Positions 25,723 through 35,430 of a DNA stretch of 64,000 bases are shown here, in pieces (the first letter of the stretch is position 1; every line of letters begins with the position of its first letter). Location of the stretch: positions 40,296 to 104,295 of the forward strand of contig CAZYAZ010000010.1 of assembly GCA_964646205.1 (NCBI GenBank). The letters run 5' to 3'. Under the pieces are notes generated by a model. The model saw only the letters and a program-made list of their open reading frames with translations, searched no databases and was not told the origin of the DNA. The position numbers and the translations under genes were made by a program. This DNA is from UBA8437 sp964646205 (GTDB taxonomy: Bacteria > Planctomycetota > Planctomycetia > Planctomycetales > Planctomycetaceae).

Positions 25723-26927
25723 TCCGTCACGCGTTCGACGAACTCGCTGCCCAGTTGTTTTTCCAACCGGGTCGCCTCGATTCCCAACATCCGTCGCAGC
25801 CCGCGGTACGTCCCGGCACGCTCCCGCCGACGACGCTCGTCCACCTCACCCGGCTCGCGGCGAACCGCCCGCAACAACACGTTCTTGGCCGTGTGCTCCA
25901 TGTCGATGAACTCAACCACCCGCGTCCGGTATCCGCACACCTCCAGGGCCTCGGCACGAATTGCGTCAGTCACCAGCGCCGCCAGTCGATCGTGCAAGAT
26001 CCCGTGTCGGTGCACTGCCGCGAGATCTCCGATCACCAGTTCACCGGCGAATTCGTGCTGGCAACACGGCACCGCCAGGATCACCGCCGCCTGCCACTGC
26101 ACCGCCCGGGCCAACGCGTCATCGGTGGCGGTATCACAGGCATGCAACGATACGGCCAGGTCGACACGGCCTTCGTGTGAAAATCCGGAGATGTCTCCCT
26201 GGTGAAACTCGACCGTATCCAGGCCCAGTTGCTGGGCCACTCTCCGGCAATCCGCCACCACCTCGGCCTCCCGTTCGACACCCACGATTCGCACAGTGCG
26301 ACCCCGCAGTTGAGTCAACAGGTGATGCAACGCAAACGTCAGGTAACTCTTGCCGCATCCGAAGTCGACCACCTGCAGATCGCCCTCGTCAGGCAATGAT
26401 TCAACACAGTCATCCACCAATTCGAGGAATCGGTTGACCTGGCGGAACTTCGCCTGCCGCGACGCCTTCACGCGGCCCTCGGAGGTCATCACGCCAATCG
26501 CTTCCAGAAACGCACACGGCACACCGTCTGGCAACAGGTGCTGCTTGGCACGATCGTGAGACGTCGAGGCGGGTGGCTTGGTTGTGGCGGGTCCCCGGTG
26601 AATCGTCAAACGACCGCCCCGACCGACTCTTGCCGAGAGATCCTCAACCGAACCAAACAGGTGCAGGTCACCGTAGGCCCCGGGAAACCATTCAGTGATT
26701 CGGACCACCGCAGCGGCGGGTTCGAGGTTCTCGTGTGTTTGCTGTCCGGCGAATTCGGACACGAACTGGTAACGTGCCCCGGCCGATAACGTCACCGGTC
26801 GTACCACGATCCGCTCGGGCAGTTCGGGCCGTTTGCCGTCACGTCGACTCAGCACCACGCGGTGGCACTGCGATTGGAGGATGGCGGCTCCAACCGCCTC
26901 CACTATCTCGCTCACACCCTCGGACAC
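25719..26927 (-). CDS. Methyltransf_32-type SAM-dependent methyltransferase
   Basis: The product is about 402 residues from GTG 26927 (AGGAG 12 nt upstream); GTG 26996 in frame would add 23. The C-terminal half holds the SAM-binding motif I VVDFGCGKSYLTFALHHLL, then GVEREAEVVADCR and the family hallmark SLHACDTATDDAL followed by AVPCCQHEF. This combination (GCGK...SLHACDTATD) is characteristic of Methyltransf_32/METTL25-like enzymes, several of which modify rRNA or ribosomal proteins. The N-terminal 170 residues are a family-specific extension. The substrate cannot be assigned. Divergent from the 62-aa gene. Confidence 0.85.
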   Translation of the reverse strand: MSEGVSEIVEAVGAAILQSQCHRVVLSRRDGKRPELPERIVVRPVTLSAGARYQFVSEFAGQQTHENLEPAAAVVRITEWFPGAYGDLHLFGSVEDLSARVGRGGRLTIHRGPATTKPPASTSHDRAKQHLLPDGVPCAFLEAIGVMTSEGRVKASRQAKFRQVNRFLELVDDCVESLPDEGDLQVVDFGCGKSYLTFALHHLLTQLRGRTVRIVGVEREAEVVADCRRVAQQLGLDTVEFHQGDISGFSHEGRVDLAVSLHACDTATDDALARAVQWQAAVILAVPCCQHEFAGELVIGDLAAVHRHGILHDRLAALVTDAIRAEALEVCGYRTRVVEFIDMEHTAKNVLLRAVRREPGEVDERRRRERAGTYRGLRRMLGIEATRLEKQLGSEFVERVTD

Positions 26928-27031
26928 TGTTAGACTGCGCTCCTGGTCATGTTTGGTTGACGTCCGAATCGACCACTCTACAGCCCCGGGCACCACACCG
27001 ACAACGACTCACAACCAGTCGGAGACATTCA

Positions 27032-27220
27032 ATGGGTCTCAATCGCAAGCAGAAGAAACAACTCGACGTCGCACGCAAAAAACTCAATAGCCTCCGCCAA
27101 CAACTCGCCGGAGCGAAAGCTCAACCCGACGACCCGGCCGATGTGCCACGACTCGAGGGTGAAATCGAACAGACACTCGAGTTGATACGGTCATTGAAGA
27201 AAGCGGGAGAGAAGCGGTGA
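27032..27220 (+). CDS. Small conserved coiled-coil protein (62 aa)
   Basis: It starts at ATG 27032 (MGLNRKQKKQLDVARKKL) with GGAGA 6 nt upstream; a longer in-frame reading from 26735 overlaps the divergent methyltransferase gene and is rejected. The sequence is highly charged and helical: a basic N-terminal helix, a PDDPADVP hinge and a second helix EGEIEQTLELIRSL. It looks like a helical hairpin. It overlaps the next gene by GTGA, so the two are coupled. No known function; the basic helix could bind RNA, which would fit the neighbouring modification enzyme, but that is conjecture. Confidence 0.75.
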   Translation: MGLNRKQKKQLDVARKKLNSLRQQLAGAKAQPDDPADVPRLEGEIEQTLELIRSLKKAGEKR

Positions 27221-27702
27221 ACACCACCGCAGCCGATCCGCAACCGCAACCGCCCCCGACAATCTTTGTCGTGCACCCCAGGGAACGTTCCAGCAAGTGC
27301 TCGATCGAACCACTGCGGGATCGGGCCGGCTTCGTCTTCTGGAAGTTTCCGCATCGTGGCCCCGAACCCCTGGAGGGTTACATCCGGTTGGGGATGGGTG
27401 GTCCCCAGATTGGACCTGACGACGCAGGGAGTGGCCTGCTGGTTCTGGACGGAACATGGCGGTTGGCTGCCCGGATGGAACCCGGTTTCACGGAATTGCC
27501 CGTCCGGAGTTTGCCCGTGCTGCAAACGGCCTACCCCCGGACCTCGAAGCTTTTCCAGGACCCCGACGGCGGACTGGCCACCATCGAGGCCGTGTGGGCC
27601 GCCTATCACCTGATGGGCCGATCCACCGATGGACTTCTGGATCACTTCAGATGGGGCGATCAGTTCATCGCCGACAATGCCGAACAGTTGGGCACCAGCT
27701 AG
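27217..27702 (+). CDS. Tsr3/DTW-like (SPOUT-class) aminocarboxypropyltransferase family protein
   Basis: The product is 161 residues from GTG 27217 (GTGA overlap with the 62-aa gene). Visible motifs are HPRERSSKCSIEPLR near the N-terminus, LLVLDGTWRLAARM (a D-x-x-W block as in DTW/Tsr3 proteins), LPVLQTAYPRTSKLF, and LATIEAVWAAYHLMGR. In Tsr3 and DTW (TapT) enzymes this arrangement binds SAM and transfers its 3-amino-3-carboxypropyl group to rRNA or tRNA uridine. The pattern is closer to Tsr3 (DUF367) in the TAYPR...ATIEA part. The target RNA is unknown. Confidence 0.7.
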   Translation: MNTTAADPQPQPPPTIFVVHPRERSSKCSIEPLRDRAGFVFWKFPHRGPEPLEGYIRLGMGGPQIGPDDAGSGLLVLDGTWRLAARMEPGFTELPVRSLPVLQTAYPRTSKLFQDPDGGLATIEAVWAAYHLMGRSTDGLLDHFRWGDQFIADNAEQLGTS

Positions 27703-27845
27703 CCCTGGCAACGGCCCCGGGCTCGGCGGCGTTCAATTCGTCCGAGCGACATTCAACCCCGGTTGCCCGTCGATCCCGACCGGTGATATCATGGGGGATC
27801 AACCAGACCCCCTCCACCACAACCACACCCCGGGACATCCCCGCC

Positions 27846-30800
27846 ATGCCCCGTCACCCTGTTCCCAGCCTGACCCTACTGGCCCTGGCGTGGTGCCTGG
27901 GCCTGACAACTGTCCCGGTGTCAGCGGCAGCCCCTCCGATCGACTACCAGAAGCAGATCAAGCCCCTGCTGGCCAAGCACTGCAACGGGTGTCACGGATC
28001 CACCAAGACGATGTCGGGTCTCAGAACCGACGCCGGACAACTGGCCATCCGGGGTGGTGATCGCGGCGTTGGCATCGTTCCGGGGCAACCCGCCAAGAGC
28101 CTGCTGTTCCAGGCTCTCACCGGAACCGACGATCTCGAACAAATGCCGTTCGACAAGCCTCCGCTGAAGACCGTCGAAATCGAGTTGATCAAAAAGTGGA
28201 TCCTCCAGGGGGCCCGCTTTCCGTCCGACGAGAAGATCACCGCACGTCGGCGTCAAAGTGATCACTGGGCATTTCAGCCGATCGTCCGAGCCAAGCTGCC
28301 AGCCGTCAGCAACCCGGCCTGGGTTCGCAATGCGATCGACACCTTTGTTCTCGCTCGCCTGGACAAGGAGAGGCTCCGGCCCGCGCCCGAGGCCGACCGT
28401 GTCACCCTCGTCCGCCGGCTCAGCCTCGATTTGCTCGGGCTACCGCCCTCGCCCGAACAGGTCGATGCCTTCCGAGACGACACCCGTCCGGGAGCCTACA
28501 ACCGGCTGGTCGACCGTCTGCTCGCCTCGCCCCGCTACGGGGAACGCTGGGGACGGCACTGGCTCGACTTGGCCCGCTACGCAGACTCCGATGGCTTCAC
28601 GATCGATGGAGCCCGCTCGATCTGGAAATACCGTGACTGGGTCATCGATGCCATCAACGCCAACATGCCCTTCGATCGCTTTTCGACCGAACAACTCGCC
28701 GGAGACCTGATCCCAAAGAGCCGTCTGGATCAACTGGTCGCCACCGGCTTTCACCGCAACACGTTGATCAACCAGGAGGGTGGAACCGACGACGAACAGT
28801 TCCGGGTCGACGCAGTGGTCGACCGCATCAACACCACGGGTGCCGTCTTCATGGGCCTGACGGTGGGTTGTGCACGATGCCATGCACACAAGTTTGACCC
28901 GATCTCACAACGCGACTTCTACCAGTTGTTCGCCGTTTTCAACAACTGCGAGGACAACAACGACGCCAACTCATCGGGTCCCAAGATTGCAGTCCCCTCA
29001 CCCGAGCAGGCATCCGAACAGGCCCGATTGACGTCCGCGATCACCGCCGCGGAAAAACCCCTGGCCGCCCACGACAAGACATTTGCCGCCGGCATGCCGG
29101 CATGGGAAAAACGCCTCGCCGCGCTCGACGCGGGCTCGTTCACCACCCTGAAACCGGTCAAGTGGACCACGGCCAAGGGAGCGGTCCTGACTCGACTGGA
29201 CGACAACTCGCTGATCGTCGACTTCAGTGTCCCGGCCAACGACACCTACACCGTGACACTCGAAACACCCCTGGATTCCATCACCGCTGTCCGCGTCGAG
29301 ACATTGACTCACAGCAGCCTGCCATCGAAGGGTCCGGGGCGAGCTTCCAATGGCAACTTCATTCTCAGCGAAGTCACGCTCGCTGCAGCCCCGATCGACG
29401 GCGACGCCAAACCCAGTCCGGTCAAGATCGCCTCGGCCGTGGCCGACCACTCGCAGGAAGGGTACCCGGTCGCCGCCACGATCGATGGCAAACCCGACAC
29501 CGGCTGGGCCATCAACACCAAGACAGGATCTCCCAATGTCGATCGGCAGGCAATCTTCTTCCCTGGCAGGCCGATTGCTCACCCCGGCGGCTCGAAACTG
29601 GTGCTGTCGATGGCCCAACTCGGCAAGTCGGCCAACTACCTGGTCGGACGTTTCCGCATTTCGGTGAGCACCGCCAATCCCGCGGACCTGAAAATTCCGT
29701 CACCGATCCTGGCAATAGCCCGGACGCCGCGAGAGCAAAGATCCAAGGCCCAGGCGGCACAGTTCATCGACGCCTACCGTCAAACCGACGTTGGCCGCCC
29801 GCCACTGGCTGACACCGTGATCCGGCTGAAGAAACAACTCGACACCATCCAGAAGGCGATCCCGACCACGATGATTCTCCGCGAGCGAAAACAGCCACGC
29901 GAGACCTTCATCCACATCCGTGGCGATTTTCTCCGCAAAGGTGCCCGCGTGCGGCCCGGCGTGCCCGAGGTGCTGCCACCGATGAAGACCGCCGCTGCCG
30001 ACGGCACGCGACTGGATCTGGCCAACTGGCTGTTTGCCCCCGAGCACCCGCTGACCGCCCGCGTCACGGTCAACAGGTTCTGGCAACGCTTCTTCGGACT
30101 GGGGCTCGTCCAGACCGAAAACGACTTCGGCCTGCAGGGCGAAACACCGTCCCATCCCGAGTTGTTCGATTGGCTCGCCGGAGAATTCATCCATCGTGCC
30201 TGGTCGGTGAAAGACCTGCACCGCCTGATCGTGACCAGCGCCACCTATCGGCAAAGCTCGGCAACACGGACCGAACTGCTCGAACGCGATCCGCAAAATC
30301 GCCTGCTGGCCCGACAAACGCGGATGCGGATGGAAGCCGAGACGATCCGCGACACGGCGTTGGCTGCCTCGGGACTCATCTCCGATAAGATCGGTGGACC
30401 GGGCGTCTACCCACCACAACCCGAGGGCATCTACATCCTGACGCAACAGAAGAAATCGTGGCCAGAGGCCCGGGGGGAAGATCGCTTTCGACGCTGCATG
30501 TACACCTACTTCTGGCGTTCCAGTCCCTACCCATTCCTGCCAACTTTCGACGCTCCCGATGCCACCACCACTTGCACCCGTCGGAGTCGATCCAACACGC
30601 CGCTCCAAGCCCTGACACTGGCCAACGATCGGGCCTTCTTCGAATTGGCCCAGGGTGTCGCAGTGAGAATTTTGACCGAGGGGCCGACGGCTGACCGGGA
30701 GCGACTCCGTTTTGGCTTCCGGATCTGCCTGTCCCGCGAGCCGTCGGAAGCGGAATTGGAAGCACTGGGAGAGTTCCTTTCCGAACAGCGACAACGCTTC

Positions 30801-30935
30801 TCGCTGTCCAAAAAAGACGCAGCACGGGTTGCTCCGACCAACCGCCCCGACGGGATCGACACGCCAGAGGCGGCGGCGTGGACATCCGTCGGTCGTGTGC
30901 TGGTCAATCTTGACGAATTCATCACCAGGGAATGA
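27846..30935 (+). CDS. PSCyt1-DUF1549-DUF1553 (planctomycete cytochrome C-like) protein
   Basis: The product is 1,029 residues from ATG 27846, with a signal peptide to about residue 28 (VPVSAAAPPID). The PSCyt1 domain holds the heme motif CNGCH at 46-50. DUF1549 begins near residue 165 (RRLSLDLLGLPPSPEQ) and contains a second CxxCH-type motif, GCARCHAHKFDPI, near residue 341. A middle insertion of about 300 residues follows, and DUF1553 fills about 705-1015 (TARVTVNRFWQRFFGLGLV, NRLLARQTRMRMEAE, RSNTPLQALTLAND). These proteins are abundant in planctomycetes, usually paired with a DUF1501 gene as here. Proposed roles are in periplasmic redox or carbohydrate metabolism; none is proven. Confidence 0.93.
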   Translation: MPRHPVPSLTLLALAWCLGLTTVPVSAAAPPIDYQKQIKPLLAKHCNGCHGSTKTMSGLRTDAGQLAIRGGDRGVGIVPGQPAKSLLFQALTGTDDLEQMPFDKPPLKTVEIELIKKWILQGARFPSDEKITARRRQSDHWAFQPIVRAKLPAVSNPAWVRNAIDTFVLARLDKERLRPAPEADRVTLVRRLSLDLLGLPPSPEQVDAFRDDTRPGAYNRLVDRLLASPRYGERWGRHWLDLARYADSDGFTIDGARSIWKYRDWVIDAINANMPFDRFSTEQLAGDLIPKSRLDQLVATGFHRNTLINQEGGTDDEQFRVDAVVDRINTTGAVFMGLTVGCARCHAHKFDPISQRDFYQLFAVFNNCEDNNDANSSGPKIAVPSPEQASEQARLTSAITAAEKPLAAHDKTFAAGMPAWEKRLAALDAGSFTTLKPVKWTTAKGAVLTRLDDNSLIVDFSVPANDTYTVTLETPLDSITAVRVETLTHSSLPSKGPGRASNGNFILSEVTLAAAPIDGDAKPSPVKIASAVADHSQEGYPVAATIDGKPDTGWAINTKTGSPNVDRQAIFFPGRPIAHPGGSKLVLSMAQLGKSANYLVGRFRISVSTANPADLKIPSPILAIARTPREQRSKAQAAQFIDAYRQTDVGRPPLADTVIRLKKQLDTIQKAIPTTMILRERKQPRETFIHIRGDFLRKGARVRPGVPEVLPPMKTAAADGTRLDLANWLFAPEHPLTARVTVNRFWQRFFGLGLVQTENDFGLQGETPSHPELFDWLAGEFIHRAWSVKDLHRLIVTSATYRQSSATRTELLERDPQNRLLARQTRMRMEAETIRDTALAASGLISDKIGGPGVYPPQPEGIYILTQQKKSWPEARGEDRFRRCMYTYFWRSSPYPFLPTFDAPDATTTCTRRSRSNTPLQALTLANDRAFFELAQGVAVRILTEGPTADRERLRFGFRICLSREPSEAELEALGEFLSEQRQRFSLSKKDAARVAPTNRPDGIDTPEAAAWTSVGRVLVNLDEFITRE

Positions 30936-30939
30936 CGCG

Positions 30940-32421
30940 ATGGTGAACCGGAACAATTGCCGGCCGGCTTCCGTTGACGAACAGTTGCTCGTCCGCGAAC
31001 AGACGCGGCGACACTTCTTTGGAAACGCCGGGCTGAGCATCGGCTCGCTGGGACTCGCCGGACTGCTCTCCGATGGCCAGTTGACCGGCTCAGCTTCCGC
31101 CGCGGTCACCAGTCCCGGAGGCCCGGGCTTGCCACAGACTGGCCAGTTCCCGGCCACGGCCAAACGGGTGATCTACCTGTTCATGGCCGGTGGTCCCAGC
31201 CAGTTGGAACTCTTTGATTACAAGCCGAAACTCCAGCAAATGGACGGCCAGGTGATCCCGGCCTCCTACGTCGAGAACAAACGATTTGCGTTCATCAAGA
31301 AGGACGCCAAGTTGCTGGGCACCCGCCGCCAGTTCCTCCAGTGGGGCGACAGTGGCCAGCAAATCTCTTCGCTGCTTCCTCACCTGGGTTCCATCGCTGA
31401 CGACGTGGCCATCGTGAGAACCGTCAAGACCGAGGTGTTCAACCACGGCCCCGCCAAGTTGTTCATGAACACGGGCTTCAACCGTTTTGGCCGTCCCAGC
31501 ATGGGAGCCTGGGTCACCTACGGACTGGGAAGTTCGTCTCGCAACCTTCCCGGATTCGTCGTGATGCATTCCGGGCCCCGCGGTCCCCGCGGTGGAACGC
31601 CCCTCTGGGGCAGTGGTTTTCTGCCCAGCCGGTACCAGGGCGTCCCCTTCCTCAACGGGGCCGACCCGATCCTCAACCTGTCCTCCCCGGACGGAATCGA
31701 TCGCCGGGGCCAGGGGCAGTTCGTCCGTGCGGTCAACCGGCTCAATGCACTCCGCCTCAAGCAGGTGGGCGACCCGGAAATCTCGACCCGGATCGGCACC
31801 TACGAGATGGCCTACCGGATGCAGTCCAGCGCCCCCGACCTGATGGATCTCTCCGGAGAATCCAGGCACACGCTGGAGAGTTACGGCGTCGATCCTGCCA
31901 AATCATCGTTCGCCCGCAACTGCCTGCTGGCCCGTCGACTGGTTGAGCGTGGCACGAGGTTCGTGCAGCTGTACCACACCGATTGGGACCATCACGGAAA
32001 CCCCGGCACGAACCTCGGCAAGCCACTGGACCAACGGTGTGCCGAGATCGACCAGGCGGCAACCGCCCTGGTCAAAGACCTCAAGCAACGCGGCCTGCTC
32101 GCCGACACCCTGGTGGTCTGGGGCGGTGAGTTCGGTCGCACGCCCCAGGGTGAACCCCGCGACACCCTGGGCCGCGACCACCACATCGAGTCCTACTCGA
32201 TGTGGATGGCCGGGGGTGGCGTCAAGGGCGGCACGACGATCGGGGAAACCGACGACCTGGGCTACTACGCGGTCAAGGACAAGGTTCATGTGCACGATCT
32301 CCAGGCCACCGTGCTGCACCTTCTGGGCCTGGACCACCTGAAACTGACCTACCGATTCCAGGGCCGCGACTTCCGCCTGACCGACGTCGGGGGCGAAGTC
32401 GTCCAGAAACTGATCGCCTGA
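30940..32421 (+). CDS. DUF1501 (sulfatase-fold) Tat-exported protein
   Basis: The product is 493 residues from ATG 30940, 4 bp after the partner gene's stop. The twin-arginine signal TRRHFFGNAGLSIGSLGLAG (residues 22-41) is typical of DUF1501. Downstream are the family blocks FMAGGPSQLELFDYKP, RTVKTEVFNHGPAKLFMNTG, RGTRFVQLYHTDWDHHGN, VVWGGEFGRTPQGEP, GRDHHIESYSMWMAGGGVKGG, which resemble the metal-binding core of the alkaline phosphatase/sulfatase superfamily. It forms an operon with the PSCyt1/DUF1549/DUF1553 gene. The catalytic activity is not established for the family. Confidence 0.93.
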   Translation: MVNRNNCRPASVDEQLLVREQTRRHFFGNAGLSIGSLGLAGLLSDGQLTGSASAAVTSPGGPGLPQTGQFPATAKRVIYLFMAGGPSQLELFDYKPKLQQMDGQVIPASYVENKRFAFIKKDAKLLGTRRQFLQWGDSGQQISSLLPHLGSIADDVAIVRTVKTEVFNHGPAKLFMNTGFNRFGRPSMGAWVTYGLGSSSRNLPGFVVMHSGPRGPRGGTPLWGSGFLPSRYQGVPFLNGADPILNLSSPDGIDRRGQGQFVRAVNRLNALRLKQVGDPEISTRIGTYEMAYRMQSSAPDLMDLSGESRHTLESYGVDPAKSSFARNCLLARRLVERGTRFVQLYHTDWDHHGNPGTNLGKPLDQRCAEIDQAATALVKDLKQRGLLADTLVVWGGEFGRTPQGEPRDTLGRDHHIESYSMWMAGGGVKGGTTIGETDDLGYYAVKDKVHVHDLQATVLHLLGLDHLKLTYRFQGRDFRLTDVGGEVVQKLIA

Positions 32422-32470
32422 CCTCCAGTCTCGCATCGCCACGAGCGATCCGCTCCCCGACACATCCCGG

Positions 32471-35224
32471 CTACTGTGCCGCGGCGGGAACTGGAATCAG
32501 GTACGCCCGGTCATCACGGGCTCCCGCGACGATCTGCTTGCCATCCTGCGAATAGGCGGCCGAGTAGACAGGCGGATTGGCCAAACGAGTCGTGAACAGG
32601 CTCTTGGCACTTTCGGTATCCCAGATATGGATCACGCCGGTGTAATCGGCCGTCAACAACCGGTTCGCCTTCGTCGGATGGAAGCGGACTCGATAGATGT
32701 CGCCGGCGTGCCCGTCGATCTGCTTGAACGGTTTCGGGTTGCCGATCTGCCACAGAAACACCGGCCGCTTGCCACCCAGCCCCACCCCCGCCGCGGCGAT
32801 GGACTTGCCGTCAGGACTGAAGGCCACGGAATAAATCGACTGGGTCGGCCCCGTGAACTTCCGCACCTCCACGCCGGTCTGAATATCGACCAAGCGGACC
32901 GTCTTGTCGGCTCCACCACTGATCACGAACTTGCCGTCGGGACTGAACGCCACGGCATACACCTGCGAGGGCTGTGTCGACAGCGTGCGAATCACCTTGT
33001 TGGTTGTCGTGTCCCACAACCGGACCGTCTTGTCCGATGACGCACTGACCAACCGGGTCCCATCGGGATTGAATGCCAACCCGGCAACGTAGCCGCCATG
33101 CCCGGCGTAATTCTGCGAGAACCCGGTGGCTGCCACCTTCCAGGTCTTGACCGTCCCGTCGGCCGAGGCGGTCACCATCGTCGAATTGTCGACCCCAAGT
33201 GACAACGAGTGGATGTCGCCGGTATGACCACTGAGCACCTGGGCCACATCACGGGACGGGGCGGCCGGCGGCTTGGGGTTGGGAGGAGTCGGGTCGAAAC
33301 TGCGAATCGACTTGTCGCGGGCCACCGCCACCAGTTTCTTGCCATCCCCGGTGTAGGCCAGGCGGGTGAATGGAGAATCCGTCGGAATCTTCAGTTGCAG
33401 TTCACCGTTGGCAGCATTCCACACGCACAAGGTCTTCACATCGGCGGCGGCCACCTGGTTGCCCGCCGCATTGATCGCCGTCACCTGGACTCCACCCGGC
33501 AGACCGACAAACGTCCGCACCGGCTGCCCGTTGCTCGCATTCCAACTCTTCACCCCACCGGGGCCCGCGGTCACCAGCACGGTGCTGTTTCCCGAAAGGC
33601 CCATCGAGATGACTTCCTTGTCGTCGGCGGCGATGACAGCCTGGACCGAGATCGACTCGATGTGGACTGCCTTGTCGGTTCCAGCAAAAGCGATCGTGCG
33701 ATTGTCGTTGCTGAACCGGGCTCCCGTGATTGCTCCGGTCGTCTGAAAATGTTGCAGCACACGATCGGTCTTCAGGTCCCAGGCCCGCAAGCGACCGTCA
33801 CCGGCCCCGCTGATGAGTCGGTTGTTGTCACGACTGAACGCGACGGCCGTCACCGGGCCCTGGTGACCACCCAGCGACTTGACCAGCTTGCCATCAGCCA
33901 GCGTGTAGATGCGAATCACCTTGTCAGACCCACCCACCGCAACCTGGACTCCGTTGACCGCCAGTCCCAGTGACATCACCTCGGCCGGTGAACTGATCGT
34001 CCTCACCGGCTTGCCATCGGAGGACGAGAAAACACGAACTGTCTTGTCTCGACTGGAGGTCACGACCTGCCCACTGTTTGGCGTGAAAGCGATCCCGCTA
34101 ATCGCCCCGGTGTGACCGTTTGTCTTCGCCTGCACGCTGGCGTCGGAGATCTTGTAGATCACGACCGAACCGGTCCGATCGCCGGCGGCCAGCAATTGTC
34201 CGTTGGCCGAGAGAGCCACGGCGGTGATCGGACCGGCCTGGGCCGGAAAAGCCTTCAACAGCTTTCCGTTGGACGCCTGGAACAACCGGGCAATCTGGTC
34301 GGCGGCCCCGGTGGCCAACTGGCTGGCGTTGGGACTGAACGCAATCGCGGTGACCCCTGCCGGGTGCGGCTCGAGTTGACGAATCGGTTTCCCATCACTC
34401 CTCTGCCACAGTCGAGCGGTCTTGTCGCCAGACGCCGTGGCGATTGTCGTGCCGTTGGCCGAGACATCAACGGCGGTGATCGATCCGGTGTGTCCGACCG
34501 CGGCAAATGTTGCCGGCAGTGTGCTGGGCCACTTGCGGACGAGACCGTCGATGCCACTGGTGAGAATGAAGCTGTTGTTGGGAGCAAACACCAGGCTGGT
34601 GATTGGCCCGGGATGGGCACCAACCGCTCCTCCGACCGGCTTTCCATCGGCCAGGGTGAACAGCCGCAACCTCCCCGCCTCGGTCGCGGTCGCCACCTGC
34701 AGGTTGTCGCCCCGCGGAGCAACACCGACCACCGGGGCGAGGTGTCCCGCAAGGCTACGCACCGTCTTGCCGTCGGTGGCAGCCCGGACCTGGACCGTCT
34801 TGTCGCTGCCACCACTGATGACCCACTGGCCGTCGCGGGTGATGGCAACTGAACGGACAGCGCCCTGGTGCCCCCCGTGACTGGCCGTCGGCGAGTTGTT
34901 CGGCACATCCCAGATCTTGATCGTGTTGTCCATGCCGCCAGAAGCGATCCGGTCACCATCGGGATGGACCGCGATCGAAAGCACCAGTGCGGTGTGCCCG
35001 GACATCGTCCGCACGCTTTGACGACTCTGGCGGTCGAACAGCCGCAGCGTCTTGTCGAAGCTGGCCGTGATCACCCACTTCCCGTCAGGCGTGAAAACCG
35101 CGTCGTAGACCGGGTCGGTGTGTCCCTCCAGGGGCATCGGTTGCTGGGCCGGAACGGCGGACGGGAACAGGGTCGATACGAACACCGCCGCGGATATCCA
35201 TCGCACGTTTCGAGTGATCTTCAT
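32471..35224 (-). CDS. Secreted WD40-repeat protein (917 aa)
   Basis: The start is placed at ATG 35224 (MKITRNVRWISAAVF), which has AAGG 8 nt upstream and begins a clear signal peptide ending VPAQQ; a frame extension to 35374 is not credible. The whole mature protein is WD40 repeats of about 41 residues (GHTDPVYDAVFTPDGKW, GHTALVLSIAVHPDGDR, GHTGAISGIAFTPN). By length this is about 21-22 blades, enough for three seven-bladed propellers. There is no catalytic domain. It is convergent with DUF1501; WD40 genes often accompany the DUF1549/DUF1501 pair in planctomycetes. Probably a periplasmic protein-interaction scaffold. Confidence 0.9.
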   Translation of the reverse strand: MKITRNVRWISAAVFVSTLFPSAVPAQQPMPLEGHTDPVYDAVFTPDGKWVITASFDKTLRLFDRQSRQSVRTMSGHTALVLSIAVHPDGDRIASGGMDNTIKIWDVPNNSPTASHGGHQGAVRSVAITRDGQWVISGGSDKTVQVRAATDGKTVRSLAGHLAPVVGVAPRGDNLQVATATEAGRLRLFTLADGKPVGGAVGAHPGPITSLVFAPNNSFILTSGIDGLVRKWPSTLPATFAAVGHTGSITAVDVSANGTTIATASGDKTARLWQRSDGKPIRQLEPHPAGVTAIAFSPNASQLATGAADQIARLFQASNGKLLKAFPAQAGPITAVALSANGQLLAAGDRTGSVVIYKISDASVQAKTNGHTGAISGIAFTPNSGQVVTSSRDKTVRVFSSSDGKPVRTISSPAEVMSLGLAVNGVQVAVGGSDKVIRIYTLADGKLVKSLGGHQGPVTAVAFSRDNNRLISGAGDGRLRAWDLKTDRVLQHFQTTGAITGARFSNDNRTIAFAGTDKAVHIESISVQAVIAADDKEVISMGLSGNSTVLVTAGPGGVKSWNASNGQPVRTFVGLPGGVQVTAINAAGNQVAAADVKTLCVWNAANGELQLKIPTDSPFTRLAYTGDGKKLVAVARDKSIRSFDPTPPNPKPPAAPSRDVAQVLSGHTGDIHSLSLGVDNSTMVTASADGTVKTWKVAATGFSQNYAGHGGYVAGLAFNPDGTRLVSASSDKTVRLWDTTTNKVIRTLSTQPSQVYAVAFSPDGKFVISGGADKTVRLVDIQTGVEVRKFTGPTQSIYSVAFSPDGKSIAAAGVGLGGKRPVFLWQIGNPKPFKQIDGHAGDIYRVRFHPTKANRLLTADYTGVIHIWDTESAKSLFTTRLANPPVYSAAYSQDGKQIVAGARDDRAYLIPVPAAAQ

Positions 35225-35430
35225 CTGGCAGGCCTTGAGAAATCTGGCAAGGACGGAATCATCCACGATCGAGAACTGGTGCCGCCCAATCACACCCAAG
35301 GCGGGACGGCGGGTCAAGTGTAAGCCGACCACCTCAAACCCATCTGGACACTTCCCCCACCCATTCATTATCACTCCCCTCTCTCACACTCAGCTTTTCT
35401 CTCCAATTTTCCTCGGTCTCGGAGGCATGG

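Noticed and set aside
29700..31163. Minus-strand open frame of 487 codons
   Set aside because: It spans the DUF1553 and DUF1501 coding regions of the plus strand and has no recognisable domain.
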